Source: Oopsacas minuta (Eukaryota; Porifera; Hexactinellida; Lyssacinosida; Leucopsacidae). Taken from it: a stretch of 64,000 nt of DNA. Made by a program: the position numbers and the translations under genes. The notes under the pieces are model-generated. The model saw only the letters and a program-made list of their open reading frames with translations, was not told the origin of the DNA and did no database searches. Below are positions 57,201 to 60,006 of this stretch, in pieces (position 1 is the first letter of the stretch; the number at the start of each line of letters is the position of its first letter). Location: contig JAKMXF010000222.1 in NCBI GenBank assembly GCA_024704765.1, forward strand, positions 620,001 through 684,000, in the 5' to 3' direction.

Positions 57201-60006
57201 GAAATTCAAACATTAGGATTGAATGAGTATTTTTCCGTTAAAAAGTTGAGAAAATGCTCAAGTTGTATAAATGGTATAATCATTGCCTAACTGCGTCTAA
57301 ACTAGATGAAGGATTTCGAACTTTTAGTAGTCTTAATTGATTCCTTGGATTTTTTATCCTAAAATTTCAATTCGCAAACATTTGAATTCTCATTGTTATT
57401 TTATGAGAATTATAAAACTGGACTCTTACACTTTACTGTGATTTGGCAGCACGTATAGCCGTATTTAAATGTAGTAGGCCATGATTTATCATATTGATCA
57501 TATCCAACATACAATTTGAATTAGTGGGACCAGAGTTGTTTTAATAGGAGGTTTCCATAAACTAGAATCTGACTGCAGCTGATCTGGAGGCTGTGGTGGG
57601 ACAGACTCGAGAGTGTCATAAATTAAATCTAGACTTTCAGGAACTTCAGAGTTCTCTACATCAGTAGGTGGCATGTGTACCATTTCATCAATTCGAATAT
57701 TTTTCTTGTACCTAACATTTGGTTCGAATTCCGATGGTACGGAGTCTAGTGTGTCATAAGTTTCTCCCACAATATCTGCTGATAGAAATAATATAAATGC
57801 CATAATAAACGAGCACTGATAATGGGTTTTAATTATGGTGTGAGATAATTATTATGACTATCGGGGTATAATTGGATTTTGAGAAAATATGTCATCCAGT
57901 TACCCCTGGCCTCTACTGTAACCCAAGAACGAGCCAAATTTATTATTGCAAATTGTTGATAATTTGTATAATAGTGTATAGATCATTTCTTGTATTAACT
58001 TTGAAATGTAAGATGGTATAATTAAACGTTCTACGTACCAAGCATGAAAGAAAGAAATTTTACATATAAATCCTTACTAGTCACATACGTGGATTTGTAT
58101 CATATAATCTATAGTAGAATCTATACTATTATAACGCAAATAATATGTGTATGTATATGTGTATATACCGGGTGGGCCAAAACAAAACGGGCCTCATGCA
58201 CATTTCAGGCCACCTTGAAACTATTAGTCAAACAAAGCAATACGGTTTTATTTATTCTCTTTAAAGATATGTTAGATAATCCAAAGATGAAGTAATAGAG
58301 TATTCACTACAAGTCTATGTGAATTCAGAGAATTTTTGAATCGTGGTCTCTCAAGGAAATTATACAAAATGTTTGCATATATTCAATGTCAAAAATGCGC
58401 CCTGGAAATCAAGAATTCACGGTTGGGTTAAGAGATTTCAGACAGAGAGAACTATTAAAAACCTAAATAGTAAGTCCCAAGACCGTACAAGTCATTCCGG
58501 GAGAAATAGTTCTGAAGAATGTAATGGGAATTTTGCTCTAAAAATCCAAAAATGGAAATATTTTGATGGTGTTTATCTCGCACATAGCTCAAATCCTCCT
58601 ACACTTTCAACCTACGATAATAAAGGCCTGTATTCATCTTGTACGCCATTTCAGCTTTATAACCATAAGGTTTTGTTAATCTCTCCTAATTATCATGCAG
58701 ATTTGAAGCAAATTGTTCGGGCCCGTTTTTTGTGGCCCACCCTCTATATATGTTTGTATGTCCAGAATTGATTGAAGAGACTGGAGGATCCTCAAGGGAT
58801 GATTTTTGGCCTGGCTTGGACAATTTCGAGTCTTGGATGAAAATTCACATCTGACGAAATTATTACGTCATCGTCACCTTTTGGAATTTAGCAAGATCAC
58901 ATTTTTAAGCAGTGCTCACCCAATATACGTGATAGAAGCTTGAATCACAGGTACCCCTCAATATGCCACACTTACTGACCTCATCATTTTGGCCACATGC
59001 AAAATCATCATTACGTCATCATGTCTGTACAAAAAATCAAAATTCTCCAAATTTCGATATTTTTGAGAATTTCATAATATTCGAGACCAGTGGCGTCATG
59101 TGGCTTTGAAATCTCGGGGGCACAAATTCAATCTAGTGTGCAACGAGTTCTGGACGAGGTTCTATGGGCGCTGTAAACAATCAGAAAGGTCCAAGAGCGA
59201 AATCTATCGCAAGAAATACGTTGATTTGCAATTTGAGTAGCACAGAAAGTTGGCATTTTTCTGGTCCCTATGAGTAATGATGTGGGAGCAAGGAGAATAT
59301 TTTGGGGGCCCGGCCCTCCCCCAGGCACATCTAGCACGACTCCATTGTTCGAGACATGAAGTGCCTAGATTACTAACCTAAAACCGCGTAACAGTTCCAG
59401 CAATACCACATAAGGCCATTAAATGGAATTTAGATGGACCATGGATAATAAAAAATAAATATTCCCACAAAAAATTATTCCCGAGGCACGTAGTGCCGAG
59501 TATATCCCGTCGTGTAGTTCCCAAGGATAAAAAATGTAACTGTTTTAAGCTTAAGCAAACACAACGACGTAGCAAGCGAAGCGCGCTAGTAGTAAACAAT
59601 GTGCTGTTGTACAAATTAGCAATACATTTATTCGGGCAAAACAGAGCCGTTTCTGCAGTATAGACACCATATAATTACAAATACTTCGGTCGACCTCTGC
59701 ATCTCTGGACTCCAGAATCTATAACTATAAGTATTAGTGAGGGCATATGTTTATTCGGCCATGGATAGTGACTATGAAATTCCTGACCGCCCGGGTACTC
59801 AAATAATTATAATATGGAGCTGAAATAAGTTTCGAATGAACATAGGCTTTAGTGTGTTTGAATTAAAAATACAATTATCGTTATTTTTATGGTCTATAAA
59901 ATAATTCACTTACTGTAGTCCTCCTCGCCACTCTCGACAAATTCAAATTCATTATCTGAAAGCTGCACAAAAGGTTGATCTGCACCTGGGATATCCAATA
60001 TATTTT
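183..60006 (-). CDS. p190RhoGAP-like gene, 12 visible exons (partial at both ends)
   Basis: Hand-assembled spliced gene, minus strand. Exons are 59914-60006, 57513-57778, 55530-55620, 52302-52735, 48936-49103, 47007-47141, 40102-40289, 32622-32811, 32174-32224, 12257-12473, 9291-9500 and 183-285. Every intron is GT-AG and every phase joins, giving about 715 codons without a stop. Seen: an acidic, Pro- and Tyr-rich linker, a Lys-rich segment, a TYFCKPL lead-in resembling the YFGxPL of p190 proteins, then RhoGAP motifs EGIYR (arginine finger) and LPDPLI. Known of the family: p190 (ARHGAP35/ARHGAP5, fly RhoGAPp190) stimulates GTP hydrolysis by Rho at the membrane and cytoskeleton, and its linker carries tyrosines phosphorylated by Src-type kinases. 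The N-terminal GTPase and FF domains and the last RhoGAP exon(s) would lie outside the window. The p190 assignment rests on remembered family motifs; the RhoGAP call itself is firmer. Confidence 0.85.
783..815 (+). repeat. TCTG/TTTG simple repeat
   Basis: Imperfect tetranucleotide run of GTCT and GTTT units. It resembles the sequence just inside the Helitron-like 5' ends at 48095 and 54196 and may mark a decayed relative. Confidence 0.6.
906..1007 (+). repeat. 8-bp tandem array (ATACTATA)n
   Basis: About 12-13 near-perfect copies of an 8-bp unit, written ATACTATA in one phase. No gene overlaps it. Confidence 0.95.
2849..4688. repeat. 1.8-kb near-spacerless palindrome (foldback element)
   Basis: The left arm (about 2849-3545) and right arm (about 3556-4688 after removing the inserted hAT element) are inverted copies, roughly 80% alike by eye. 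They share for example CTATACCAAGTTAGG near the outer ends and ATTTCCAAGTCGAAATGACG inside. The centre lies at about 3550 (ACCATATATGGG). Short ORFs inside it are repeat translations. Diverged segments of the same family occur near 38640-38830, 42480-42790 and probably 48540-48650. Confidence 0.85.
4183..4649. mobile_element. hAT MITE with perfect 8-bp target duplication
   Basis: 467 bp bounded by CAGTGGTGTCAAACCT and AGGTTTGACACCCCTG (15 of 16 bases match as inverted ends). It is flanked by GTATAGAG on both sides (4175-4182, 4650-4657), the 8-bp duplication expected of hAT. No transposase. It sits in the right arm of the palindrome, so it is younger than it. Confidence 0.92.
9291..9500 (-). 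CDS. p190RhoGAP-like visible exon 11 (arginine finger)
   Basis: 210 nt, acceptor ATTTTAG, donor GTAAAT. It encodes the catalytic core of the RhoGAP domain: EGIYRIPANQEEM, whose Arg is in the arginine-finger position, and LAGTLKCFFQKLPDPLI, the hallmark LPDPL helix. The EGIYR, N-x-x-EM and T-x-AG-x-x-K-x-FF-x-x-LPDPL spacing matches p190 better than other RhoGAP groups. The arginine is kept, so the domain is probably active. Confidence 0.92.
11091..11147. repeat. Hairpin in GTTAA-rich repeat
   Basis: CCAAAAAGTTAAATTCGTTAA pairs with TTAACGAATTTAACTTTTTGG (approximate arms) around a short loop, within a longer GTTAA-rich stretch (11060-11470) that is probably a decayed MITE. Confidence 0.6.
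11543..11808. mobile_element. Tc1/mariner-type MITE, copy A (266 bp)
   Basis: Ends CACTCCCTGGTCAAAAGTAT and, inverted, CACTCCCTGGCCAAAAGTAT, flanked by TA. Almost identical to 20131-20380 except for one extra 16-bp unit in an internal run of CCATATG/CCACATG. Non-coding. Confidence 0.92.
12257..12473 (-). CDS. p190RhoGAP-like visible exon 10 (start of RhoGAP domain)
   Basis: 217 nt, acceptor TTTTTATAG, donor GTAAGC, starts in phase 0 and leaves one base. It encodes a basic stretch, then TYFCKPLEMVIPPQ and NIPDFLEQCVNAIE. This order matches the YFGxPL and IPxFxExCxxxIE pattern at the entry of the p190 RhoGAP domain. The intron in front of it is the 19.7-kb one that contains the bZIP ORFs. Confidence 0.85.
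13429..13437 (+). promoter_or_regulatory. TATA box of bZIP copy 1
   Basis: TATAAATAT 56 bp upstream of the ATG at 13485. The other two copies have the same box at nearly the same distance, which argues for independent promoters. Confidence 0.55.
13485..13754 (+). CDS. Nested Maf-like mini bZIP protein, copy 1 (89 aa)
   Basis: Single-exon ORF, antisense to the host gene and inside its largest intron. Seen: an acidic N-terminus (1-20); a segment LTKGEKEQVKKLRKRYK (22-38) that lines up residue for residue with the Maf extended homology region pattern LSREExxRLKxRRRTLK; a basic region AKMYQREKR (39-47); then Leu57, Leu64, Leu71, Leu78 and Leu85 in exact heptads. Tyr42 matches the Maf-specific Tyr. 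The invariant Asn of bZIP signatures falls on Ala39 and the usual Cys/Ser on Lys46, while Arg47 is kept. Length is far below known small Mafs (about 150-160 aa), so it is little more than a bZIP domain. A TATA box lies 56 bp upstream and AATAAA sites lie about 170-190 bp downstream. Predicted: nuclear, dimerising, with altered or absent DNA recognition. Confidence 0.75.
   Translation: MASRYDLIDSDYLSLAEQYQNLTKGEKEQVKKLRKRYKAKMYQREKRRDYMTQVSSLEKERDQLQRELSMLRMEVTELWQEEIKLLQRL
13921..13941 (+). terminator. Candidate polyadenylation signals of bZIP copy 1
   Basis: Two AATAAA hexamers (13921-13926 and 13936-13941) after the stop codon at 13752-13754. In DNA this AT-rich such hexamers are common, so this is only suggestive. 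Confidence 0.35.
14290..14355. mobile_element. Pogo-type MITE remnant
   Basis: Contains TATTCCGCTTAAGAGGGTCA and CCTATTAAGCGGAGTCAACC as short inverted ends, similar to the longer elements at 38885-39515 and 52783-52960. Confidence 0.4.
14733..15690. repeat. Foldback element with about 300-bp arms
   Basis: Arms about 14733-15070 and 15378-15690 are inverted copies (shared ATACACTGGTGTAAGTCCGA and TACCTGTAGTTGGGATCTA). They flank about 300 bp of unrelated sequence that includes a hAT-like end (GGTTGAGAACCGCTG, 15279-15293). ORFs in both arms are mirror translations and not genes. Confidence 0.85.
16459..16555. repeat. Imperfect ATGACCCAT repeat
   Basis: Several copies of CATGACCCAT or its complement ATGGGTCATG. 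A related stretch lies at 51225-51315. Unknown element type. Confidence 0.5.
17446..17629. mobile_element. hAT-type MITE (184 bp)
   Basis: Perfect 15-bp inverted ends CAGGGTTTCATCCAG and CTGGATGAAACCCTG. Flanked by GTCACCTC and GTCACTTC (7 of 8 match), the size expected of a hAT duplication. More GC- and CpG-rich inside than its surroundings. Confidence 0.85.
18040..18480. repeat. Inverted GGGGCC-rich repeats around an AC microsatellite
   Basis: CCCCTCCAAATGAAAAGTTA near 18070 recurs inverted near 18390. Between them is a perfect (AC)n run of about 24 units (18235-18283). Probably an old foldback element or MITE pair. Confidence 0.6.
18235..18283 (+). repeat. (AC)n microsatellite
   Basis: 49 uninterrupted bases of alternating A and C. 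Confidence 0.98.
19976..20120 (-). mobile_element. Inverted Helitron remnant
   Basis: Minus-strand sequence matches the internal part of the elements at 50040-50658 and 58120-59589 (CAGAATTGATTGAAG near one end, GTCGCTAG followed by T at the other). Internally deleted. Confidence 0.55.
20131..20380. mobile_element. Tc1/mariner-type MITE, copy B (250 bp)
   Basis: Same ends, same TA flanks and nearly the same sequence as 11543-11808, but one 16-bp internal unit shorter. The flanking TA is part of a short TATATA run. Confidence 0.92.
21171..22508 (+). mobile_element. Full-length mariner-like transposon, inactive
   Basis: 1338 bp between TA dinucleotides, with inverted ends starting TTACAACGGG and about 28 bp long with a few mismatches. 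It contains a broken transposase (separate entry). This size and structure are typical of complete mariner elements. Confidence 0.92.
21375..22309 (+). pseudogene. Mariner transposase pseudogene (DD34D type)
   Basis: The start MASNLKLEQRFYIKI is shifted out of frame near 21420. The main N-terminal piece (21422-21769) has the helix-turn-helix part with KRFCEGRE and GRPRSA, and stops at TAG (21767). A later piece has ITGDETW, the first catalytic Asp. The final piece (21972-22309) has LLHGNARSH and SLDLAPCEFW. The second catalytic Asp reads Gly and the third reads Glu, 34 residues apart as in DD34D enzymes. With at least two frameshifts, two stops and two altered catalytic residues, it cannot be active. 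Confidence 0.92.
23805..23811 (+). promoter_or_regulatory. TATA box of bZIP copy 2
   Basis: TATAAAT 46 bp upstream of the ATG at 23851. Confidence 0.5.
23851..24129 (+). CDS. Nested Maf-like mini bZIP protein, copy 2 (92 aa)
   Basis: Single-exon ORF, antisense to the host gene, 10 kb from copy 1 in the same intron. Layout as in the other copies: acidic Tyr-containing N-terminus (1-23), YLNRKEKKYIRKERRNLR (24-41) matching the Maf extended homology region, basic region AKRYQRERR (42-50), zipper Leu60, Leu67, Ile74, Leu81, Leu88. Ala42 takes the place of the invariant Asn and Arg49 that of Cys/Ser; Arg50 and the Maf-type Tyr45 are kept. By hand alignment it shares about 42 of 77 residues with copy 3. 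No introns, no internal stop, TATA box 46 bp upstream. I saw no AATAAA immediately after the stop. Function inferred only from the domain. Confidence 0.75.
   Translation: MDCSYLTYEELVECQDIDLDRLPYLNRKEKKYIRKERRNLRAKRYQRERRQDYLQDINNLELEKARLELELAFIVKERDELWNKELKLLKSL
25318..25510 (+). repeat. Dispersed repeat (GATGACGTCA family)
   Basis: Contains GCATGGTTTCAAAGATG and TAGATGACGTCACTTCGATC. Inverted copy at 34560-34765, direct partial copy at 35395-35465. Confidence 0.65.
26183..27700 (+). pseudogene. P-element-like (THAP9-type) transposase remnant
   Basis: The first open piece (26183-26584) contains TLPYESSLKRLYSNFGL and LCLNMDQIHMKSNIKYKG, like the LPxxSTLRRLY and DEIHVKPxxxYKG blocks of P-element transposases. 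A second piece (about 26770-27110, other frame) contains LIFDFVHILMTIRNNWLNQK, matching the FDxVHLxKxIRNNWLNQK block that carries a catalytic Asp. Further decayed sequence runs to about 27700 with stops. No terminal repeats identified. Family call is from remembered motifs. Confidence 0.75.
27958..28018 (+). repeat. Dispersed repeat end (TAGTAGGCTATGG family)
   Basis: AAAGTAGTGATCAGGCCTTA plus TCTTTAGTAGGCTATGG. Related copies lie at 34375-34443 (inverted) and 36080-36138, with a shorter match near 61295-61325. Parent element not identified. Confidence 0.6.
28350..28523. mobile_element. Pogo/Tigger-type MITE (174 bp)
   Basis: Ends CAGTGGAACCCGGTTAATAC and, inverted, CAATGGAACCTCGTTAATAC, flanked by TA on both sides. 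These CAGTnGAACCxCGTTAA ends are typical of pogo-type elements. Confidence 0.85.
28891..29301 (-). pseudogene. KRBA2/SCAND3-like integrase-associated C-terminal fragment
   Basis: Open frame without start context. It contains AIDRGKGDFRNI, TKYGLMNSHYTRNQFTPC, SLRQVARNESVGTGQG and a cysteine cluster CSCKKTSLRTTCKCYR then CHSRCHNNQSCSN. The VDRGRGDxRN, YxRNQF, SLRxxAxxxSxGxGQG and CxC-x-CxC-x-CH order is what I recall from the region downstream of the integrase domain in KRBA2/SCAND3-like (GIN/Ginger-related) proteins. No integrase core was found, so this is a fragment of a mobile element. It does not join in phase with the host exons. Confidence 0.65.
30063..30490 (+). repeat. Tandem array of 22- and 28-bp units sharing ATTATGCATATTGT
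   Basis: Two interleaved unit types: ATTATRCATATTGTCCCTGGAC (22 bp) and a 28-bp form with CAATAAGAGTAG. Two inverted units occur 1.5 kb away (about 28555-28615). ORF translations here are repeat artefacts. Confidence 0.9.
30518..30669. mobile_element. Pogo-type MITE (152 bp)
   Basis: Starts CAGTGGATTTCG, ends CGAACTCCGCTG, with TTAGCAACTCG and CGAGTTGTTAA forming the inner inverted part. TA follows the right end. Confidence 0.65.
30739..31023 (-). CDS. Nested Maf-like mini bZIP protein, copy 3 (94 aa)
   Basis: Single-exon ORF in the same orientation as the host gene, in the same intron as copies 1 and 2. Acidic N-terminus (1-25), YLNRYEKRRMKKLRKNFQ (26-43) matching the Maf extended homology region, basic region AKVYQREKR (44-52), zipper Leu62, Leu69, Ile76, Leu83, Tyr90. 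Ala44 replaces the invariant Asn, as in the other two copies; Arg52 and Tyr47 are kept. The QREKRQDYLQ segment is almost the same as in copy 2. TATAAATA lies 48 bp upstream and an ATTAAA hexamer lies downstream. A tandem array and a pogo-type MITE sit just beyond its 3' end (30063-30669). Confidence 0.75.
   Translation of the reverse strand: MSAKEIGIYFKDIIENESIDINDINYLNRYEKRRMKKLRKNFQAKVYQREKRQDYLQEVYELQAEKAMLEKELEIITRERDQLWNLELGYLRAL
31064..31071 (-). promoter_or_regulatory. TATA box of bZIP copy 3
   Basis: TATAAATA on the minus strand, 48 bp upstream of the ATG at 31023. Confidence 0.5.
31468..31743. mobile_element. Pogo/Tigger-type MITE (276 bp)
   Basis: Ends CAGTAGAACTCGGTTAAGAC and, inverted, CAGTAGAGTCTCGTTAATAC, flanked by TA. 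Several internal GTACGTATTA motifs repeat inverted. Confidence 0.85.
32174..32224 (-). CDS. p190RhoGAP-like visible exon 9 (51-nt basic micro-exon)
   Basis: 51 nt, 17 codons, phase 0 at both ends, acceptor TTTTTATAG, donor GTATTA. It encodes KRTLSKREKKDMEK-type basic sequence. Together with the start of visible exon 10 it forms the Lys-rich segment that in p190 proteins comes just before the RhoGAP domain. It could be a cassette exon. Confidence 0.7.
32225..32621 (-). other. 397-bp intron between visible exons 8 and 9
   Basis: Shortest intron of the gene, AT-rich, no element recognised. Confidence 0.6.
32622..32811 (-). CDS. p190RhoGAP-like visible exon 8 (Ser/Thr-rich)
   Basis: 190 nt, acceptor TTTTCACCCAG, donor GTAATC. 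One base completes the split codon, then 63 codons of Ser/Thr/Asn-rich, low-complexity linker with one acidic-flanked tyrosine (VDYSTIE). Without visible exon 7 the phase to exon 6 would not fit, which is how exon 7 was found. Confidence 0.75.
34560..34765 (-). repeat. Dispersed repeat, inverted partner of 25318-25510
   Basis: Shares ATCGAAGTGACGT, CAATTGGCAAATATG, TTTGAAACC and TAACGTTCTGCATGG-type blocks with 25318-25510 in the opposite orientation. A third, shorter copy lies at 35395-35465. The GATGACGTCA core also occurs in the palindrome at 2849-4688, so these may be one foldback family. Confidence 0.65.
34873..35215 (+). mobile_element. GGGG-ended element family, truncated copy 1
   Basis: Starts GGGGGAGCTACACACGTCAG, then repeated TTGTCAGAAT motifs, then ATTATCTAGCTAGCTTTGCT and GAGCTGAGAAGAGC. 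The same order, inverted, is seen in the element at 35591-36079. The right part is missing or too diverged. Confidence 0.6.
34928..35102 (+). repeat. 31-bp tandem repeat, 5.6 copies
   Basis: Unit begins TTCTGCACTTGTCAGAATAG. Copies start at 34928, 34959, 34990, 35021, 35052 and 35083 (partial). Later copies are almost identical. It is an amplified subterminal repeat of the GGGG element family. Confidence 0.95.
35591..36079 (-). mobile_element. GGGG-ended DNA element, copy 2, with perfect 8-bp duplication
   Basis: 489 bp with inverted ends GGGGTGCATGCATTTGCTAG and GGGGGCGCAGCATTTGTTAG, matching well over about 50 bp (both continue with AGTAGTCATTTGTTAGAAT). Flanked by ATCCACTT on both sides (35583-35590, 36080-36087). 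Full of ATTCTAACAAATG repeats. No protein. Superfamily unassigned: an 8-bp duplication with G-rich ends could be Merlin- or MULE-related. Confidence 0.85.
38446..38640 (+). mobile_element. hAT-like MITE fragment
   Basis: Begins CAGTGGTTCTCAATCTG and shares AGAACGTTGTTA and CTTTCAAGTGC with 61495-61806. Its other end is not recognisable, and it runs into a palindrome-family segment. Confidence 0.55.
38885..39515. mobile_element. Pogo-type MITE (631 bp)
   Basis: Starts TAGTGGAAGACGCTTAATCG (first base mutated), ends CGATTAAGCGGCTTCCACTG, TA on both sides. Internal CCGATTAACCGA-type motifs repeat inverted near each end. Non-coding. Confidence 0.85.
39631..39739. repeat. Short palindrome
   Basis: TTTTGACGAAATTATCCCCC and CAGAATTGATCTGG recur inverted in GGGGATCATTTTCGTCAAAA and CCAGATCAATTCTG, with about 35 bp between arms. 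Likely a small foldback MITE. Confidence 0.8.
40102..40289 (-). CDS. p190RhoGAP-like visible exon 7
   Basis: 188 nt, acceptor CCTACAG, donor GTATGT. It starts in phase 0 and leaves two bases (TT), which join the first base of visible exon 8. It encodes SVEDIYAGVEPP, resembling the tyrosine motifs of p190 linkers, and a polyproline run (SIPPPPPRT) that could bind SH3 domains (inference). Confidence 0.8.
40918..41094. mobile_element. GTGCCGACAG MITE, copy 1
   Basis: Long inverted ends: TATAAAATTACAACCTGTGC and (inverted) TATAAAATACAACTTGTGCC, then GACAG[CT]TTAGTCTAT. Non-coding, about 177 bp. Confidence 0.85.
41198..41575 (+). repeat. Dispersed 380-bp repeat (empty-site copy)
   Basis: Closely matches 62690-62887 joined to 63724-63905. 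It shows what the second locus looked like before the element at 62888-63723 inserted. Confidence 0.85.
41853..42049. mobile_element. GTGCCGACAG MITE, copy 2
   Basis: Same inverted ends as 40918-41094, with inner GGCACTATTAATTGGAGGCA and its inverted form. About 197 bp. Confidence 0.85.
42480..42790. repeat. Segment of the palindrome family
   Basis: GAGGCCATGGATG, ATCGTTAACATTATGG and ATTTTCAAGATTGCG match arm segments of the palindrome at 2849-4688. Diverged single arm. Confidence 0.55.
43330..43830 (-). pseudogene. PIF/Harbinger (HARBI1-like) transposase remnant
   Basis: Reading the minus strand across frames gives VICLPDGRFSDLFARFPG then IVHDSR, RDSGYTMKKCFLTSY, TTAQEI, QTFGRWKHILYCLHGE and IRMAPDKACTIIVACAV. 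These match the RFPGSVHDSR, GDSGYPxxxxLLTP, ERTFGRWKxRFxCL and IVACAVLHN blocks of PIF/Harbinger DDE transposases in order and spacing. Several stops and at least one frame change break it. Function lost. Confidence 0.8.
43965..44884 (+). pseudogene. ZBED5/SCAND3-type hAT transposase remnant
   Basis: Successive pieces read SFIKHEGLRYENYY, APAMLGCGSGFMKN, APYVTGNHCMIYREALPSKT, KIVNYIKSSALEY, then an open stretch (44231-44695) with LLYHTEVRWLSKGSVSKLLL, and a final piece (44685-44882) with FPEIRKSDFNLVRNPF. The HTEVRWLSxGxVLxRLFEL and NFIRSRxLN blocks are diagnostic of the ZBED/hAT-derived transposase group. At least two frameshifts and one stop. It directly neighbours the Harbinger remnant, in the opposite orientation. 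Confidence 0.82.
45750..46630. repeat. CGTTAACTCGAAC / GGGTTCGAGTTACCG repeat cluster
   Basis: Multiple copies of ATCCGTTAACTCGAACATTC and, inverted, GGGTTCGAGTTACCG, here at 45765-45910, 46328-46410 and 46545-46627. More are at 2560-2690, 5040-5130 and 57008-57147. They look like terminal parts of a pogo-type transposon family (ends near TATTGACTGTAT). Confidence 0.65.
45918..46323. mobile_element. hAT MITE (406 bp) with perfect 8-bp duplication
   Basis: Inverted ends CAGTGTTCCTCCTAAGC and GCTTAGAGGGAACACTG. Both flanks are CTTCTGGC (45910-45917 and 46324-46331). It splits an older CGTTAACTCGAACATT repeat. Confidence 0.92.
47007..47141 (-). CDS. p190RhoGAP-like visible exon 6 (charged helix)
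   Basis: 135 nt, 45 codons, phase 0 at both ends, acceptor CATAAAG, donor GTGAGT. It encodes a charged segment likely to be helical (DMEKMKAELDKHLSEF). Its first 12 bases, GATATGGAAAAG, recur exactly at the end of visible exon 9. Confidence 0.75.
47142..48935 (-). other. 1.8-kb intron between visible exons 5 and 6
   Basis: Contains a Helitron-like 5' end at 48095 and a GCGCTACGCG-rich motif near 47195. Otherwise AT-rich with no gene. Confidence 0.5.
48095..48230 (+). mobile_element. Helitron-like 5' end, copy 1
   Basis: TCTATATTATTAAATCTCAT after an A, followed by TTGTTGTCTGTTTGTTTG. This is the start pattern common to many animal Helitrons. Closely related to 54196-54360. The 3' end was not traced; visible exon 5 lies downstream, so the element must be short or truncated. 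Confidence 0.6.
48936..49103 (-). CDS. p190RhoGAP-like visible exon 5
   Basis: 168 nt, 56 codons, phase 0 at both ends, acceptor TTCTAG, donor GTTAGT. It begins PTSEYDIL and ends in an acidic, His/Asn-rich tail (NNHDKDEQ). Being phase-symmetrical, it could be skipped without a frame shift. Like visible exon 3 it starts with CCAACGA after a TAG acceptor. Confidence 0.75.
49104..52301 (-). other. 3.2-kb intron between visible exons 4 and 5
   Basis: Contains a hAT-like pair of ends around 49141-49299 (CAGGGGTGGGGCTAAG and GTTAATCCAGCCCTAG, no clear duplication) and the Helitron at 50040-50658. The rest is AT-rich and no gene is seen. Confidence 0.45.
50040..50658 (+). mobile_element. Non-autonomous Helitron
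   Basis: Similar throughout to the Helitron at 58120-59589 once its insertions are removed (shared CCAGAATTGATTGAAG, TTTCGAGTCTTGGA, GAGGCACGTA, GAGTATA). Ends GCGAAGCACGCTAG followed by T, as for a Helitron CTAG terminus. The 5' end is diverged and approximate. Confidence 0.7.
52302..52735 (-). CDS. p190RhoGAP-like visible exon 4 (largest, Pro/Tyr-rich linker)
   Basis: 434 nt, 144 codons after a split codon, acceptor CCTTCAG, donor GTTAGC. It encodes proline clusters (RPPFPLPPF and LPPPSKP) and five acidic-flanked tyrosines (PEYTEI, VIYDER, ADYEDP, PSYDTT, AEYSKI). An open frame continues past the donor to 52200 and ends at a stop. The donor was preferred because it joins in frame to the next exon. 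Confidence 0.8.
52783..52960. mobile_element. Pogo-type MITE, approximate ends
   Basis: GGGTTAATCGGGTCTACC inside the left part; the right end ATTAAGCGGTATCTGCTG is followed by TA. Related to 38885-39515 and the remnant at 14290-14355. Confidence 0.5.
53809..53833 (+). repeat. (TA)n microsatellite
   Basis: About 12 TA units. Confidence 0.95.
53888..54150 (+). pseudogene. Mariner/Tc-type transposase N-terminal fragment
   Basis: Starts MEKNRVAIVNLYLQGNARA, reaches a stop, and resumes in another frame with KLIYRTVKRYKDTGSNSERQ and RSGRPTSTAQMRK. This is the helix-turn-helix plus GRP linker of mariner/Tc-type transposases that begin with RxAIIxLYxxG. No DDE domain is recognisable downstream. 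Confidence 0.7.
54196..54360 (+). mobile_element. Helitron-like 5' end, copy 2
   Basis: TCTATATTATTAAATCTCAA after an A, then TTGTTGTTTGTCTGTTG. It matches 48095-48230 over more than 100 bp (shared CATGCTG and ATCCGATTT near 54350). A GCGAAGCGCG motif near 55365-55390 could belong to its 3' region but lacks CTAG. Confidence 0.6.
55530..55620 (-). CDS. p190RhoGAP-like visible exon 3
   Basis: 91 nt, acceptor TTTTTAG, donor GTAAGG. It starts in phase 0 and leaves one base (G), which joins GT of the next exon as a Gly codon. It encodes a Ser/Thr-rich then acidic stretch ending in glycines (DVGGG). A hairpin and a 12-copy minisatellite lie about 90-350 bp upstream in the preceding intron. Confidence 0.75.
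55707..55775. repeat. Hairpin next to minisatellite
   Basis: ACAGTAGGTTTCGGATAT (55706-55723) pairs perfectly with ATATCCGAAACCTACTGT (55756-55773) around a 32-base loop. The right arm runs straight into the 17-bp tandem array. Confidence 0.85.
55767..55970 (+). repeat. 17-bp minisatellite, 12 copies
   Basis: Exactly 12 units of CTACTGTATACTAATAA over 204 bp, with only T-to-C changes (TGTACACT) in two units. The first unit overlaps the hairpin arm, so the array probably grew from that arm by slippage. Confidence 0.97.
57513..57778 (-). CDS. p190RhoGAP-like visible exon 2 (duplicated YDTL motif)
   Basis: 266 nt, 88 codons after a split codon; donor GTATGT, leaving phase 0. It contains two copies of a tyrosine motif, YDTLDSVP and YDTLESVP, about 45 residues apart, the second followed by a PPQPP run. 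The acceptor is a tandem CAGCAG, so a form one codon shorter (starting at 57775) is possible. Linker region, no folded domain recognised. Confidence 0.8.
58168..58744 (+). mobile_element. Mariner-like element remnant inside Helitron
   Basis: Inverted ends share GGGTGGGCCA and AACGGGC; the flanks are TATA runs, so a TA target fits. The internal ORF (58343-58771) contains RIHGWVKRFQTERTIKNLNS then QDRTSHSGR, like the DUF4817-type helix-turn-helix of mariner-like transposases. No catalytic part remains. Confidence 0.78.
59088..59347. mobile_element. hAT MITE (260 bp) inside Helitron
   Basis: Ends CAGTGGCGTCATGT and ACGACTCCATTG (imperfect inverted ends). Both flanks are TTCGAGAC (59080-59087 and 59348-59355), a perfect 8-bp duplication. 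Confidence 0.9.
59914..60006 (-). CDS. p190RhoGAP-like visible exon 1 (acidic linker)
   Basis: 93 nt; the acceptor ends TTTTGTAG and the donor is GTAAGTG. It enters after one base of a codon and leaves one base (A), which joins the CA of the next exon. It encodes about 30 residues, strongly acidic toward the end (SGEEDY). The preceding exon must end in A, C or G, because T would create TAA. I could not find that exon between 60007 and 64000. Confidence 0.75.

Larger units (their letters stand above)
55621..57512 (-). other. 1.9-kb intron between visible exons 2 and 3
   Basis: Holds the hairpin and minisatellite, plus a CGAACATTC/GAGTTAC pogo-type repeat at 57008-57147. Otherwise AT-rich. Confidence 0.5.
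58120..59589 (+). mobile_element. Helitron with two nested insertions
   Basis: Starts TCTATACTATTATAACGC directly after an A and ends GCGAAGCGCGCTAG directly before a T. This is the TC...CTAG, A/T insertion pattern of Helitrons, with a TAGC/GCTA hairpin just before the end. Removing the mariner-type MITE (58168-58744) and the hAT MITE (59088-59347) leaves about 625 bp, close to the related element at 50040-50658. No Rep/helicase, so non-autonomous. Confidence 0.82.
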
